Assembly (NCBI RefSeq): GCF_001598495.1
Contig: NZ_BCZB01000006.1
Span: 1-42,117, forward strand
DNA: 42,117 bases
Direction of reading: 5' to 3'
Origin: Neokomagataea thailandica NBRC 106555
Lineage (GTDB): Bacteria > Pseudomonadota > Alphaproteobacteria > Acetobacterales > Acetobacteraceae
In this document: positions 9,296-17,769 of the stretch, in pieces
Numbering within the stretch: the first letter of the stretch is position 1
How the letters are laid out: each line of letters opens with the position of its first letter
Program-made: the position numbers and the translations under genes
Notes under the pieces: generated by a model
Seen by the model: the letters and a program-made list of their open reading frames with translations, nothing else
Told to the model about the DNA's origin: nothing
Database searches by the model: none

Positions 9296-9724
9296 AAATT
9301 ACTTAGCCCACAGCGCAAAATTGAGACGCAGATTGAGATCAGAGCTTCGCCTGAACGTGTATGGTCCGTGTTGACGGAGATTACGGCCTATCCGTCCTGG
9401 AACCCATTCATCCGTGAACTGACAGGGCGGTTGGTGGTCGGTCAGAAACTCAGAATATGCCTGAGCGGCGGGGTGGTGTTCAAGCCCAGAGTCGTTACGG
9501 TTCTGCCTGGACAACGTTTGCAATGGATAGGGCGGCTCTGGGGTGTGCCGGGATTGTTCACAGGGGTGCATGATTTCGAAGTCATGCGAACTCAACACGG
9601 GTCTTTGCTCCGACAAAGCGAAACATTCTACGGGATGATGCTCTGGTTTTACGATGTGGAGAAAGTGCGGGTTGAATTTACCAAAATGAATGAGGCCCTT
9701 AAGATCCAGGCGGAAATGCCATGA
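9290..9724 (+). CDS. SRPBCC-fold protein (polyketide cyclase/START-like)
   Basis: A 144-residue protein with the SRPBCC ligand-pocket pattern: IETQIEIRASPERVWSVLTE, then YPSWNPFIREL, a central beta strand region (LQWIGRLWGVPGLFTGVHDF), and a long C-terminal helix (FTKMNEALKIQAE). I chose GTG 9290 because GGAAGGA ends six bases upstream; an ATG at 9275 and earlier in-frame codons lack this and would encode an odd leader. Family members bind hydrophobic ligands or act as cyclases; the ligand is unknown. It is divergent from the LysR gene and is its probable target. Confidence 0.8.
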   Translation: MAKLLSPQRKIETQIEIRASPERVWSVLTEITAYPSWNPFIRELTGRLVVGQKLRICLSGGVVFKPRVVTVLPGQRLQWIGRLWGVPGLFTGVHDFEVMRTQHGSLLRQSETFYGMMLWFYDVEKVRVEFTKMNEALKIQAEMP

Positions 9725-9770
9725 TAATCATTGTTGCGATCACATATCGTGCCGATTTCAGATTATCATG
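9720..9770. terminator. Long-loop inverted repeat after SRPBCC gene
   Basis: CATGATAATC (9720-9729) pairs perfectly with GATTATCATG (9761-9770); the 31-base loop holds a further GCGAT/ATCGT pairing. The left arm covers the SRPBCC stop codon. There is no U-tract, so a simple intrinsic terminator is not proven; it may protect the 3' end or be a protein site. Confidence 0.35.
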
Positions 9771-9821
9771 ATGATGGTTTATGTGCGTTCCAGGGGATGG
9801 TCTTTTGCTCTTGGAGGGTCT

Positions 9822-9844
9822 GAGACGATAGGCGGGAGCAGGCG
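9822..9844. repeat. Short direct repeat, right copy
   Basis: Second copy of the 23-bp element at 8242-8264, lying between the SRPBCC gene and the MerR gene. Together the copies flank a 1.56-kb cassette made of LysR and SRPBCC genes. Confidence 0.6.
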
Positions 9845-9919
9845 ATAAATTTTCTCACGTCAGGTCGATGTTATCGTTCTTTTTCCTTTCGGATATATGA
9901 CCGAGCGTGCGATAATTTT

Positions 9920-10321
9920 TTAACGAGATAGTGCGTCACAGGCCAGTGTCGGTTCGTCGCCAGGCTTTCCAGCGGCAATCCAGTCACGTTTGGTACGCAG
10001 GTAGTCGGCCATAACCCTCAGATCTTTGGCTTTGAGTTCGATCACCTGCAACTGCAAGTCCATCAGTTCCACGGTGCGTTCGCGGGATATGCCGGCCTGC
10101 TGCATCTCGTCCTTGACACTGGAGATTTCCTTGAGTGACATACCTAGGGACTGACTGAAACGGATCATCGCGGCGATCTGCACATCACGTTCTGTAAATT
10201 GTGCGTATGGATTACGCCCCCCCGACTGCCCGGCTTCAGGCGCAAGCAACCCCTTGCGAATATAGAACCGGATCGTTGAGATACCGAGCCCGGTTCGCCT
10301 TGAAAATTCTCCGATCAGCAT
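9920..10321 (-). CDS. MerR family transcriptional regulator
   Basis: A 133-residue MerR regulator. The winged HTH is at the N-terminus (IGEFSRRTGLGISTIRFYIR, then KGLL), followed by a long dimerisation coiled coil (about residues 80-118). There is no cysteine-rich metal-binding loop of the MerR/ZntR type, so it more likely senses an organic compound or redox stress. It faces the SDR gene, and the intervening promoter has the long spacer that MerR proteins untwist. It therefore probably activates that gene and itself. Confidence 0.9.
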   Translation of the reverse strand: MLIGEFSRRTGLGISTIRFYIRKGLLAPEAGQSGGRNPYAQFTERDVQIAAMIRFSQSLGMSLKEISSVKDEMQQAGISRERTVELMDLQLQVIELKAKDLRVMADYLRTKRDWIAAGKPGDEPTLACDALSR

Positions 10322-10334
10322 GGGCTTCTTGTCC

Positions 10335-10365
10335 TTGACTATGAACCATGGTTCACACTTATAGA
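10335..10365 (+). promoter_or_regulatory. MerR-type promoter with operator in a 19-bp spacer
   Basis: TTGACT (10335-10340) and TATAGA (10360-10365) are separated by 19 bp. A perfect palindrome, TGAACCATGGTTCA (10342-10355), lies inside the spacer. Near-consensus hexamers, an overlong spacer and central dyad symmetry are the hallmark of MerR-activated promoters. It drives the SDR gene. Confidence 0.75.
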
Positions 10366-10367
10366 CG

Positions 10368-10390
10368 AAAGCTCCTTTTTATGGAGCTTT
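10368..10390 (+). promoter_or_regulatory. Leader hairpin covering the SDR ribosome binding site
   Basis: AAAGCTCC (10368-10375) and GGAGCTTT (10383-10390) form a perfect 8-bp stem with a 7-base loop. The GGAG at 10383-10386 is the only good Shine-Dalgarno sequence for the ATG at 10395. The expected transcript start is near 10372, so part of the left arm may be untranscribed and the stem in RNA may be shorter. Confidence 0.4.
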
Positions 10391-10394
10391 TGAC

Positions 10395-11453
10395 ATGAAT
10401 GAGTTTTCAACTAGTCAGACACCGCTTGCTTTCGTGACTGGTGCGACCGGTCTGCTAGGCAATAATCTGGTGCGTGCGTTGCTTGCGCAGGGCTTTCGTG
10501 TGCGTGCTTTGGTCCGTTCACCGGAGAAAGCAAAACAGCAATTCAATGGATTGACCATCGAGATCGTTACCGGCGACATGCTCGATGTGGAAGCGTTTGC
10601 ACCAGCATTGGTAGGCGTTGACGTGATTTTCCACACTGCCGCTTATTTTCGTGATTCCTATACCGGAGGACGTCACTGGCCGAAGCTGCACGCTGCCAAC
10701 GTAATGGGGACGCGTGCATTGTTGGAGCGGGCCTATACTGCAGGTGTACGTCGTTTCGTGCATGCCAGTTCGATCGCTGTATTGCGTGGACCGCGTGGTA
10801 AGGTCGTTGACGAGACCATGCTGCGCGATGAGCGCCATGCCGACGACTATTATCGCAGCAAGATCCTCGCTGATCAGGAAGTGTTAGGCTTCCTCGACCG
10901 CTACTCCGATTTTTGGGCTGCGATGGTCTTGCCGGGCTGGATGCATGGTCCCGGTGACATGGGGCCGACCTCTGCCGGGCAAACAATCCTCGACGTAGCG
11001 CGTGGAAAGCTTCCCGGTGTGCCGCCAGGGTCAGTCAGTCTGGTCGATGCACGTGACGTAGCGAAGGCGATGATCATAACGCATCGGCAGGGGCGTCGAG
11101 GCGAACGCTACCTTGCCGCCGGTCGACATTTTACGATGAAAGAACTCTTACCGTTAATTGGGGAAGCACTCAGCGTTGAAGTCCCCTCGAGGCGGCTGCC
11201 ACTGGCCATGCTCTATACAGTTGCAATGCTCAGCGAGATCAAGGCGTGTCTGACCCGTAAACCAGTCTTGTTCAGTTGGGCCACCGCCCGTGCCTTATCG
11301 ACTGAAAACGAACGGTCGCATTTCAGCGTAGCCAAGAGCGAAGCTGAGTTAGGTTTGATATTTCGTCCAGTTGCGGAAACTTTGTGTGACGAGATCGCCT
11401 GGTTTCGAACGAATGGGTGGCTACCCGATGATGAGAGAAAAGGATCTCGTTAA
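10395..11453 (+). CDS. Extended SDR oxidoreductase (dihydroflavonol reductase-like)
   Basis: A 352-residue extended short-chain dehydrogenase. The NAD(P) fold shows TGATGLLGNNLVRALL near residues 16-31, the adenine-pocket TGDMLD near 56-61, the strand DVIFHTAA, and the catalytic YYRSK (Tyr-x-x-x-Lys) near 154-158 with the upstream Ser in VHASSIAV. Such enzymes reduce aldehydes or ketones, or act on nucleotide sugars; dihydroflavonol-4-reductase-like members are common and often detoxify carbonyls. It faces the MerR gene and is preceded by a MerR-type promoter, so it is probably induced by the compound that MerR senses. Confidence 0.88.
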   Translation: MNEFSTSQTPLAFVTGATGLLGNNLVRALLAQGFRVRALVRSPEKAKQQFNGLTIEIVTGDMLDVEAFAPALVGVDVIFHTAAYFRDSYTGGRHWPKLHAANVMGTRALLERAYTAGVRRFVHASSIAVLRGPRGKVVDETMLRDERHADDYYRSKILADQEVLGFLDRYSDFWAAMVLPGWMHGPGDMGPTSAGQTILDVARGKLPGVPPGSVSLVDARDVAKAMIITHRQGRRGERYLAAGRHFTMKELLPLIGEALSVEVPSRRLPLAMLYTVAMLSEIKACLTRKPVLFSWATARALSTENERSHFSVAKSEAELGLIFRPVAETLCDEIAWFRTNGWLPDDERKGSR

Positions 11454-11626
11454 AGACAAGTGGGTGTTGATCCTGTTGGATATGCATGCGTCCGCAACGG
11501 GAAGGCGTCATCTGACGGAAGTCCGCTGCACGAACAGCGTATTCGCTTGATAGGATAATGATCTGTTTGCCCATCTTCCGAAAGGGTCAAAGCATCCTCG
11601 ACGCCCACACCGAGTATCGAACTGTA

Positions 11627-12328
11627 CTATCCAGCTTTGGACGTGTCGTGGGTTTTGTCGGGGTAGGTGCACCATGTTGTGGCGGTACAGTGCCAGCATT
11701 CTGGGCGGCGTGCTTTGCAGATATAACGTCCGTGGAGAATAAGCCAATGATGGGCTTGGCGGAGCAGATCTTTTGGGATGCGTTTGACGAGGCCATCTTC
11801 GACTTGACGTGTGGTCTTGCCCGGGGCGAGGCCAGTACGGTTTCCGATACGGAAAATATGCGTGTCCACGGCCATTGTGTCAGCGCCAAAGGCGACATTC
11901 ATGACCACATTGGCGGTTTTGCGCCCCACGCCGGGCAGGGCCTCAAGGGCTTCTCGGTCAGAGGGGACGTCACCATTATAAAGGGTGAGAAGTTGTTCAC
12001 TCAGCAGGGCGACGTTTTTGGCTTTGCTGCGCCATAGGCCAATGGTGCGGATATATTCGCCAATGGCATCTTCGCCGAGGGACGCCATGCTTTTTGCATC
12101 TGGTGCGCGTTCGTATAGGGCGCGTGTGGCTTTATTGACTGAAACGTCCGTGGCTTGAGCGGAAAGCACTACGCTGACGAGTAGCTCAAACGTATTGTTG
12201 TAGATCAGCTCGCTTTCAGCATTAGGGTTGGCTGCGGCGAGCGCGCGGATAAAGGCATCCACGGCTTTCAGGGTCATGGGTTTTGATGTGCGCGTGCGGG
12301 GTGTTGGGCTTTTAGTCGGGCTGGCCAT
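11627..12328 (-). CDS. nth: Endonuclease III
   Basis: A 233-residue base-excision repair DNA glycosylase/AP lyase that removes oxidised pyrimidines. The helix-hairpin-helix is LPGVGRKTANVV, with catalytic K137; the catalytic Asp is D155 in AVDTHIFRI. The 4Fe-4S cluster ligands have the exact spacing C204-x6-C211-x2-C214-x5-C220. The first ~18 residues are a basic extension beyond the usual enzyme; Met18 is a possible later start. It stands alone on the minus strand, convergent with the SDR gene. Confidence 0.95.
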   Translation of the reverse strand: MASPTKSPTPRTRTSKPMTLKAVDAFIRALAAANPNAESELIYNNTFELLVSVVLSAQATDVSVNKATRALYERAPDAKSMASLGEDAIGEYIRTIGLWRSKAKNVALLSEQLLTLYNGDVPSDREALEALPGVGRKTANVVMNVAFGADTMAVDTHIFRIGNRTGLAPGKTTRQVEDGLVKRIPKDLLRQAHHWLILHGRYICKARRPECWHCTATTWCTYPDKTHDTSKAG

Positions 12329-12378
12329 GAAGGGGATTTTATGCGGTTGGGCTAGGTGCTGTCACGTTAATTATGTCG

Positions 12379-12413
12379 TGCCGAGCAGATCGTCTTGGGC
12401 GTTCTGCTCGGCA
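12379..12413. terminator. 11-bp perfect hairpin between VOC gene and nth
   Basis: TGCCGAGCAGA (12379-12389) pairs with TCTGCTCGGCA (12403-12413) around a 13-base loop. It lies downstream of the minus-strand VOC gene and upstream of nth. It lacks a U-tract, so factor-independent termination is uncertain. Confidence 0.4.
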
Positions 12414-12457
12414 TGAATGTGCCTATAGGGTGGTGTGCGGTAAATGTCTTTAAACGG

Positions 12458-12832
12458 TTAAAGTTGTGTTTGAAAAACCGCACAAAGCTTATTGCCCGTC
12501 GGGTCACGTAAATATGCGATACATTTACCGTCAGGGCGAATATGAGGTGGTGTTTCTGCGGATGTTCCACCATGTTTTATGCCGGATTCATGCCAAGCAT
12601 AGACGGCCTCAACACTTGTGAGGGTAAAGCCAATCGTTCCGCCATTTGCGTAGGTGGCATCTGCGCCATTGATCGGTTTGGTAATGATAAAGCGCTGTGT
12701 GCCTTGGCGGTAAAAAGGGCGGGATAATGGGTCATATCCGTGCTCATCCACTGTGAGGTGCGCAAAAATGGCATCATAGAATTCTTTTGCTTTGGCTAAG
12801 TCATCTGCGCCGACGACAACATGGCTATACAT
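12458..12832 (-). CDS. VOC family (glyoxalase-fold) protein
   Basis: A 124-residue single-domain vicinal-oxygen-chelate protein. It begins with the beta strand and helix MYSHVVVGADDLAKAKEFYD and ends with the second metal-site motif in YLRDPTGNKLCAVFQ, including the usual DPxGN turn. Members include lyases, dioxygenases and resistance proteins; no specific function can be read here. The residue after the final DPTGN strand is Cys, not the Glu of classical glyoxalase I. It seems monocistronic. Confidence 0.85.
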   Translation of the reverse strand: MYSHVVVGADDLAKAKEFYDAIFAHLTVDEHGYDPLSRPFYRQGTQRFIITKPINGADATYANGGTIGFTLTSVEAVYAWHESGIKHGGTSAETPPHIRPDGKCIAYLRDPTGNKLCAVFQTQL

Positions 12833-12885
12833 ATTTATGTTTCCTAATAATGGAGTGGATAAAATTTTTACGGATAATGCCTAGT

Positions 12886-12999
12886 TTATTTGTTGATTGT
12901 TCGAGACTTAATTTCTTTTGTTTTGGCGTCTATGAAAGATGCAATCGATAGACCTATGACAACGACAGCGAGCGATAAGGATAATATGAGTACGTCCAT
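12886..12999 (-). CDS. Possible 37-residue single-pass membrane protein
   Basis: A short frame begins at ATG 12999 (minus) and ends at TAA 12886. The product starts MDVLILSLSLAVVVIGLSIA and continues with SFID, then a basic, polar tail rich in Lys and Arg. One transmembrane helix (about residues 3-23) followed by a positive cytosolic end is typical of real small membrane proteins. A purine-rich GAAGAG lies about 6 bases upstream of the start. It resembles no family I can name. The surrounding 420-base gap between the VOC and ABC exporter genes is otherwise empty. Confidence 0.4.
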   Translation of the reverse strand: MDVLILSLSLAVVVIGLSIASFIDAKTKEIKSRTINK

Positions 13000-13258
13000 T
13001 TTTTCTCTTCGTGCCGACGTTTATTTTGATAGAAAATATGGATGTTTCGTTATTAAAAATATAATAAATTTATGTTTAATATGGACTGTAGTGTCGTTTT
13101 GATTTGATCAAATTTTATGGAATTCTTCCATGCTCTGGTGTTTGTGCGCGTAACCACTCAGCATCCGTTGCGCGGGCTTGTGCTTATCGGGCAATATGGC
13201 GCCAGTGTGTGCGCTCTATGTGAGCTAAAGAGACTGCGTCTTCTAATGAGGAGATGTG

Positions 13259-15109
13259 GTGGAGTATTCTGTGTCTGAACATTCATCTGTCCTGTCCGCT
13301 CAGCAACGTGAGGGACGTAAGATTGCTATTCCCTTTACGGACGTTGTCGGCTTCGTGGTGCGGCGGTGGTTTGACCATCCGTCCTTGCTCGCTAAGACGT
13401 TGGCCGGGGTTTTTATGGCTACGCTTGCGGATATAGCGACGCCTGTTTTGGCAGGGCGTTTGGTCACGGATATTTCCCAACATACGGCTGGGCCGGGTGT
13501 GACGGTGGATAAAGCTCTGTTGGCGCTGCGAGATGACGCGACGCTGATGGTGACGGGTTTGATCGTTTTGGGGTTGGTCGGGCTGTTTGGGCGTCGCTCT
13601 TCCTATATCGGTATTTCGCATCTGACATTGGCGATCATGCAGCGTATTGCGGATACGGCTTTTGCGCGGGTGCAGCGTTTCTCTACGGACTGGCATGCTA
13701 ATACCTTCGCGGGTTCGACAGTACGGCGTTTGACGCGTGGTATTTGGGCGATTGATACGCTGGATGACACGTTGCTTTTGCTCATCGTACCGGAAGTTCT
13801 GGTCTTATTGGGCACGACGGTTGTGCTGGCATTACGCTCTCCGTTGATGGGGGCAGCGCTCGGTGTTTTTGTTGTGCTCTTTACGTGGCTCTCCATTATG
13901 TTGACGTTGCGTTATGTGGCGCCGACCGCACGGGCTGCAAATGCGTGGGATACGAAAATGGGAGCGGCAATGGCGGATGCTGTCACCTGTAATGCCGTGG
14001 TGCGGGCTTTTGGTGCGGAAGCGCGTGAGGAAAAGCGCCTGCATCGTGTTATTCGTGGTTGGCGTGGGCGTACTTTGCGGACATGGATCCGTGGGACGAA
14101 TAGTGCGAATTTGCAGGCTCTGGCCTCTCTCGGCATGCGTATGCTGATGATTGGCTTGGCAGTGTGGCTCTGGTGGCAAGGCAAGGCTGGGCCGGGTGAT
14201 ATTGCTTATGTTCTGACGATGGTTTTTCTCATCCAAGGGTACTTGCGTGATTTGGGGCAGCAGGTGAGCCAAGTGCAGCGCTCGGTGAATGAGATGGAAG
14301 AGCTTGTGGCTGTTTTCCAAAGAGAGCCTGCGGTTGCGGACCCGGTGACGCCAGAGACGTTACGGATTGAAGATGGTGAAATTCATTTTGAGCATGTTCG
14401 CTTTTGTTATCCGGGGCAGAAAAAGCCGCTTTATCATGATTTGGATTTGACGATTAAGGCGGGTTCTCGTGTGGCTTTGGTGGGGCCGAGTGGCTCTGGG
14501 AAAACGACGCTCACAAAGCTTTTGCAGCGTTTATATGACGTGACGGGTGGGCGCGTTTTGGTGGATGGTCAGAATATCGCGCATGTGCGTCAGTCTGATC
14601 TGCGGGCGCGTATTGCCATTGTTCCTCAAGAACCGATTTTGTTTCACCGTACCTTGGCTGAGAATATCGCTTATGCGCGCCCCAGTGCATCACGCGAAGA
14701 GATTGAACAGGCGGCTGCGCAGGCGAATGCGGCGGCGTTTATTGAGCGTTTGCCAGATGGTTATGACACGATGGTCGGTGAGCGCGGTGTAAAGCTGTCT
14801 GGTGGTGAGCGGCAGCGTGTGGCGATTGCCCGGGCTTTTTTGGCGGATGCGCCTATTTTGGTGTTTGATGAGGCAACATCTAGCCTTGATTCAGAATCTG
14901 AAGCACAGGTGCAAGACGCTATGCGCCGCTTGATGCAAGATCGAACGGTAATTGTGATTGCGCATCGCTTGTCGACGGTTGTGGAATTGGATCGTTTGCT
15001 GGTCTTCAGCCAAGGCGAACTGCGTGAAGATGGAACGCATGCAGAATTGGTCGCGCAGGATGGTGGGATTTATCGCCGTTTGTATGAATTGCAGTCATTA
15101 GAGGGGTGA
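13259..15109 (+). CDS. ABC exporter, fused membrane and ATPase domains
   Basis: A half-size exporter of about 616 residues: a six-helix transmembrane domain in the first ~340 residues, then a nucleotide-binding domain with Walker A GPSGSGKTT near 408-416, signature LSGGERQ near 514-520, Walker B ILVFDEATSSLD near 530-541 and the switch His in VIAHRLST. It works as a dimer in the inner membrane. The substrate (lipid, peptide or drug) cannot be told. I prefer GTG 13259, which follows GAGGAG by five bases; GTG 13256 is too close to it, and GTG 13271 with GGAG six bases upstream is also plausible. Confidence 0.9.
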   Translation: MEYSVSEHSSVLSAQQREGRKIAIPFTDVVGFVVRRWFDHPSLLAKTLAGVFMATLADIATPVLAGRLVTDISQHTAGPGVTVDKALLALRDDATLMVTGLIVLGLVGLFGRRSSYIGISHLTLAIMQRIADTAFARVQRFSTDWHANTFAGSTVRRLTRGIWAIDTLDDTLLLLIVPEVLVLLGTTVVLALRSPLMGAALGVFVVLFTWLSIMLTLRYVAPTARAANAWDTKMGAAMADAVTCNAVVRAFGAEAREEKRLHRVIRGWRGRTLRTWIRGTNSANLQALASLGMRMLMIGLAVWLWWQGKAGPGDIAYVLTMVFLIQGYLRDLGQQVSQVQRSVNEMEELVAVFQREPAVADPVTPETLRIEDGEIHFEHVRFCYPGQKKPLYHDLDLTIKAGSRVALVGPSGSGKTTLTKLLQRLYDVTGGRVLVDGQNIAHVRQSDLRARIAIVPQEPILFHRTLAENIAYARPSASREEIEQAAAQANAAAFIERLPDGYDTMVGERGVKLSGGERQRVAIARAFLADAPILVFDEATSSLDSESEAQVQDAMRRLMQDRTVIVIAHRLSTVVELDRLLVFSQGELREDGTHAELVAQDGGIYRRLYELQSLEG

Positions 15110-15282
15110 TGTTGAGCGGAGCGGAGAAGGGGCAAAAGTGAAATGTTTTGGCCATCTGCTGTAATGTGTAGCGGGCATTGCGTGTCGTGGGCTGGTTGTT
15201 GCTGCCGGTAAACTTTGCCTTGCTGTATGGGGCTGAGCATGGTTTGGGGGCGGGATAGTTTATATTCCGTGTTTGAGGTCCT

Positions 15283-16905
15283 ATGATTCGGCTCGATAAT
15301 ATTAGTAAGCGTAATGGCCATCGGGTCATTTTCATTGAGGCTTCGGCGGCTCTTCTTAAGGGCGAGAAGGTCGGGTTAGTGGGGCCGAATGGCGCGGGGA
15401 AGAGTACGTTATTTCGTCTGATTACCGGGGGGGAAGCACCTGATGATGGTCTGGTGCTCGTGGACCGGGGCGTATCCATTGGCTTTTTCAACCAAGATGT
15501 TGGTGAGATGCACGGCCGGAGTGCTGTGGCTGAAGTGATGGATGGTGCTGGCCCTGTTGCAGAGACAGGGACGGAACTTGCAGCACTGGAAGCCGCTTTG
15601 GCAGATCCGGAGCGCATGGATGAGCTTGAAACGATTTTGGAGCGTTTTGGTGAAGTTCAAGCGCGCTTTGAAGAGTTGGGTGGTTATGCGTTGGACGGTA
15701 AGGCGCGTGAGATTCTGCACGGTTTAGGCTTTTCTCAAGAGATGATGGATGGCGATGTTGGCCGTCTGTCAGGTGGTTGGAAAATGCGTGTTGCACTGGC
15801 GCGTATTTTGTTGATGAAGCCTGATGTGATGCTGCTTGATGAGCCGAGCAACCATTTGGATCTTGAAAGTTTGATCTGGCTGGAGAAGTTTCTGAGCGGC
15901 TATGATGGCGCATTGCTCATGACCTCGCATGATCGTGCTTTCATGAACCGTATTATTAATAAAGTCATTGAGATTGATGGTGGGACATTAAACAGTTTCT
16001 CCGGTGATTATGAGTTTTATGAGCAGCAGCGTGCGCAGAATGAAAAGCAGCAGCAGGCTCAATTTGAACGTCAGCAAGCGATGTTGGCGAAAGAAATAGC
16101 GTTTATTGAGCGTTTTAAGGCGCGAGCATCTCATGCGGCGCAGGTGCAAAGTCGGGTTAAAAAACTTGATAAAATTGACCGGGTTGAACCACCGAAGCGC
16201 CGTCAGGCTTTGTCTTTTGCGTTTCGTCCAGCGCCGCGCTCAGGTGATGCGGTAGCGACCTTGCGTGGCGTGGATAAAAGCTATGGTCAGCGTGTGATTT
16301 ATCAGGGGCTGGATGTGCTGATCCGGCGCCAAGAGCGTATTTGCGTTTTGGGTGTGAATGGTGCGGGTAAGTCCACCCTGTTGAAGCTCGCTGCGGGTAC
16401 GGTGGAGCCTGATGCTGGGATGGTATCTCTCGGTGGCGGTGTGAAGCTGGGTTATTTCGCGCAGCATGCCATGGATCTTTTGGATGGTAGCTCAACCGTT
16501 TTTGAGGTGCTGGAAAATGCCTTCCCGCAGGCAGGGCAGGGGGCATTACGCTCATTGGCCGGTGGCTTCGGGTTTTCAGGAGATGATGTCGATAAAGCCT
16601 GTAGTGTTCTTTCCGGCGGTGAGAAAGCGCGGCTTGTTATGGCGTTGATGCTGTATGATCCACCGAACTTCTTGGTCTTGGATGAGCCGACCAACCATTT
16701 GGATATCGCGACGAAAGAGATGTTGATTAATGCGTTGAAGGATTATGAAGGCACAATGTTGTTTGTGTCCCATGATCGGCATTTCTTGGCGGCATTATCA
16801 AACCGTGTTTTGGAAGTGACGCCGGACGGATTGCACCGTTATGAAGGCGGCTATAGCGAGTATGTGGCTCGGACCGGACGCGAAGCGCCGGGCTTGCATG
16901 AGTGA
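15283..16905 (+). CDS. ABC-F family ATPase
   Basis: A 540-residue protein with two ABC domains in one chain and no membrane segments, the mark of the ABC-F family that acts on ribosomes. Domain one has GPNGAGKST near residues 34-42, LSGGWKM near 162-168 and LLDEPSNHLDLE. Domain two has GVNGAGKST, LSGGEKARLVMAL and LVLDEPTNHLDIATKE. Between them is a charged, Gln-rich linker helix pair (EFYEQQRAQNEKQQQAQFER region) that reaches toward the peptidyl-transferase centre in known members. It is closest in layout to the YheS/Uup-type group. The 170-base gap to the ABC exporter shows nothing of note. Confidence 0.9.
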   Translation: MIRLDNISKRNGHRVIFIEASAALLKGEKVGLVGPNGAGKSTLFRLITGGEAPDDGLVLVDRGVSIGFFNQDVGEMHGRSAVAEVMDGAGPVAETGTELAALEAALADPERMDELETILERFGEVQARFEELGGYALDGKAREILHGLGFSQEMMDGDVGRLSGGWKMRVALARILLMKPDVMLLDEPSNHLDLESLIWLEKFLSGYDGALLMTSHDRAFMNRIINKVIEIDGGTLNSFSGDYEFYEQQRAQNEKQQQAQFERQQAMLAKEIAFIERFKARASHAAQVQSRVKKLDKIDRVEPPKRRQALSFAFRPAPRSGDAVATLRGVDKSYGQRVIYQGLDVLIRRQERICVLGVNGAGKSTLLKLAAGTVEPDAGMVSLGGGVKLGYFAQHAMDLLDGSSTVFEVLENAFPQAGQGALRSLAGGFGFSGDDVDKACSVLSGGEKARLVMALMLYDPPNFLVLDEPTNHLDIATKEMLINALKDYEGTMLFVSHDRHFLAALSNRVLEVTPDGLHRYEGGYSEYVARTGREAPGLHE

Positions 16906-16969
16906 GGCGTGGGCTGAGTGTGGTGTAGTGCCCACATAGTTATGGGGTATGTTCAGGGAGGCTCCTTGG

Positions 16970-16988
16970 GACTACCTTTTGGGTAGTC
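16970..16988 (+). terminator. Short hairpin after the ABC-F gene
   Basis: GACTACC (16970-16976) pairs with GGTAGTC (16982-16988) around a 5-base loop TTTTG, about 65 bases after the ABC-F stop. No U-tract follows, so the terminator reading is tentative. Confidence 0.35.
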
Positions 16989-17109
16989 AGTGTGGTGTTC
17001 TGCTCTCAGCTTTTAGAAGTTTAGAAAACGGATTGTCGTTAGGGTCAGGACACATCGCCAGAACATCCGCTCTCCTTCGCAGTATACTTCTTTATGGTAT
17101 GTGTGACCG

Positions 17110-17152
17110 AATACCAGAGCAAAAAGATTTTGTTTTTTACTGCTCTGGTATT
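17110..17152. terminator. 12-bp perfect inverted repeat between convergent genes
   Basis: AATACCAGAGCA (17110-17121) and TGCTCTGGTATT (17141-17152) pair perfectly around a 19-base A/T-rich loop. It ends eight bases before the rdgB stop and so lies between two convergent genes. It could serve both strands, although the T-rich tract is in the loop and not after the stem. Confidence 0.45.
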
Positions 17153-17160
17153 GAGAGGTG

Positions 17161-17769
17161 TTAGCCCGCGACGCATTCCTTGAGAAAAAGGGACAGTGCC
17201 TTGCCGCGATGGCTGAGGGTGTTCTTTTCGCTTTCGGGCATTTCGGCGAAGCTGCGTGTGTCACCTTCGGGCACGAACATAGGGTCGTAGCCGTGGCCAT
17301 GTTCTCCACGTGGAGGCCAGATGGTGTGACCGTGACATTCGCCACGGACCGAGCGTGTTTCGCCGTCGGGCCATGCGAGGCAGAGTACGGCGACGAAAGA
17401 GGCTGAGCGGTCTGGGTTATTGCCAGTTTCGGTATGCACGCGGTTCATGGCGATGTGCATATCTTTTTGTGGCCCACCCCAACGAGCAGAATAAATGCCC
17501 GGTTGTCCATCCAGCGCTGCAACGCAAAAACCAGAATCGTCGGCTAATGCTGGCAAGCCGGAAGCCTGCGCCGCGGCGAGTGCCTTAATGGCGGCGTTGC
17601 CTTCAAAGCTGTCCGCCGTTTCTTCTGGCTCTGGGAGGTTGAGGGACGCAGCAGAAACGACGGTGATCCCCGTTTGGGCCAAGAGCATAGAGAATTCGCG
17701 CAGCTTGCCAGCATTATGGCTGGCAAGAACGATTTTGGCGCCTTTCTCTAAGGTGCGTGTATTAGCCAT
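17161..17769 (-). CDS. rdgB: XTP/dITP diphosphatase (RdgB/HAM1)
   Basis: A 202-residue Ham1-family pyrophosphatase that clears dITP, XTP and ITP from the nucleotide pool. The substrate motif is [14 protein letters not shown] near residues 12-25, the catalytic Asp lies in ALADDSGF, and [19 protein letters not shown] and SHRGKAL are the other family blocks. I start it at ATG 17769, which overlaps the rph end by eight bases; the longer upstream frame only reads through rph in another phase. The rph-rdgB pair is a common alphaproteobacterial arrangement. Confidence 0.95.
   Translation of the reverse strand: MANTRTLEKGAKIVLASHNAGKLREFSMLLAQTGITVVSAASLNLPEPEETADSFEGNAAIKALAAAQASGLPALADDSGFCVAALDGQPGIYSARWGGPQKDMHIAMNRVHTETGNNPDRSASFVAVLCLAWPDGETRSVRGECHGHTIWPPRGEHGHGYDPMFVPEGDTRSFAEMPESEKNTLSHRGKALSLFLKECVAG

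Noticed and set aside
12890-13102. 70-codon plus-strand frame in the gap before the ABC exporter
   Set aside because: No ribosome binding site or recognisable pattern; the minus-strand 37-codon frame is the better candidate.
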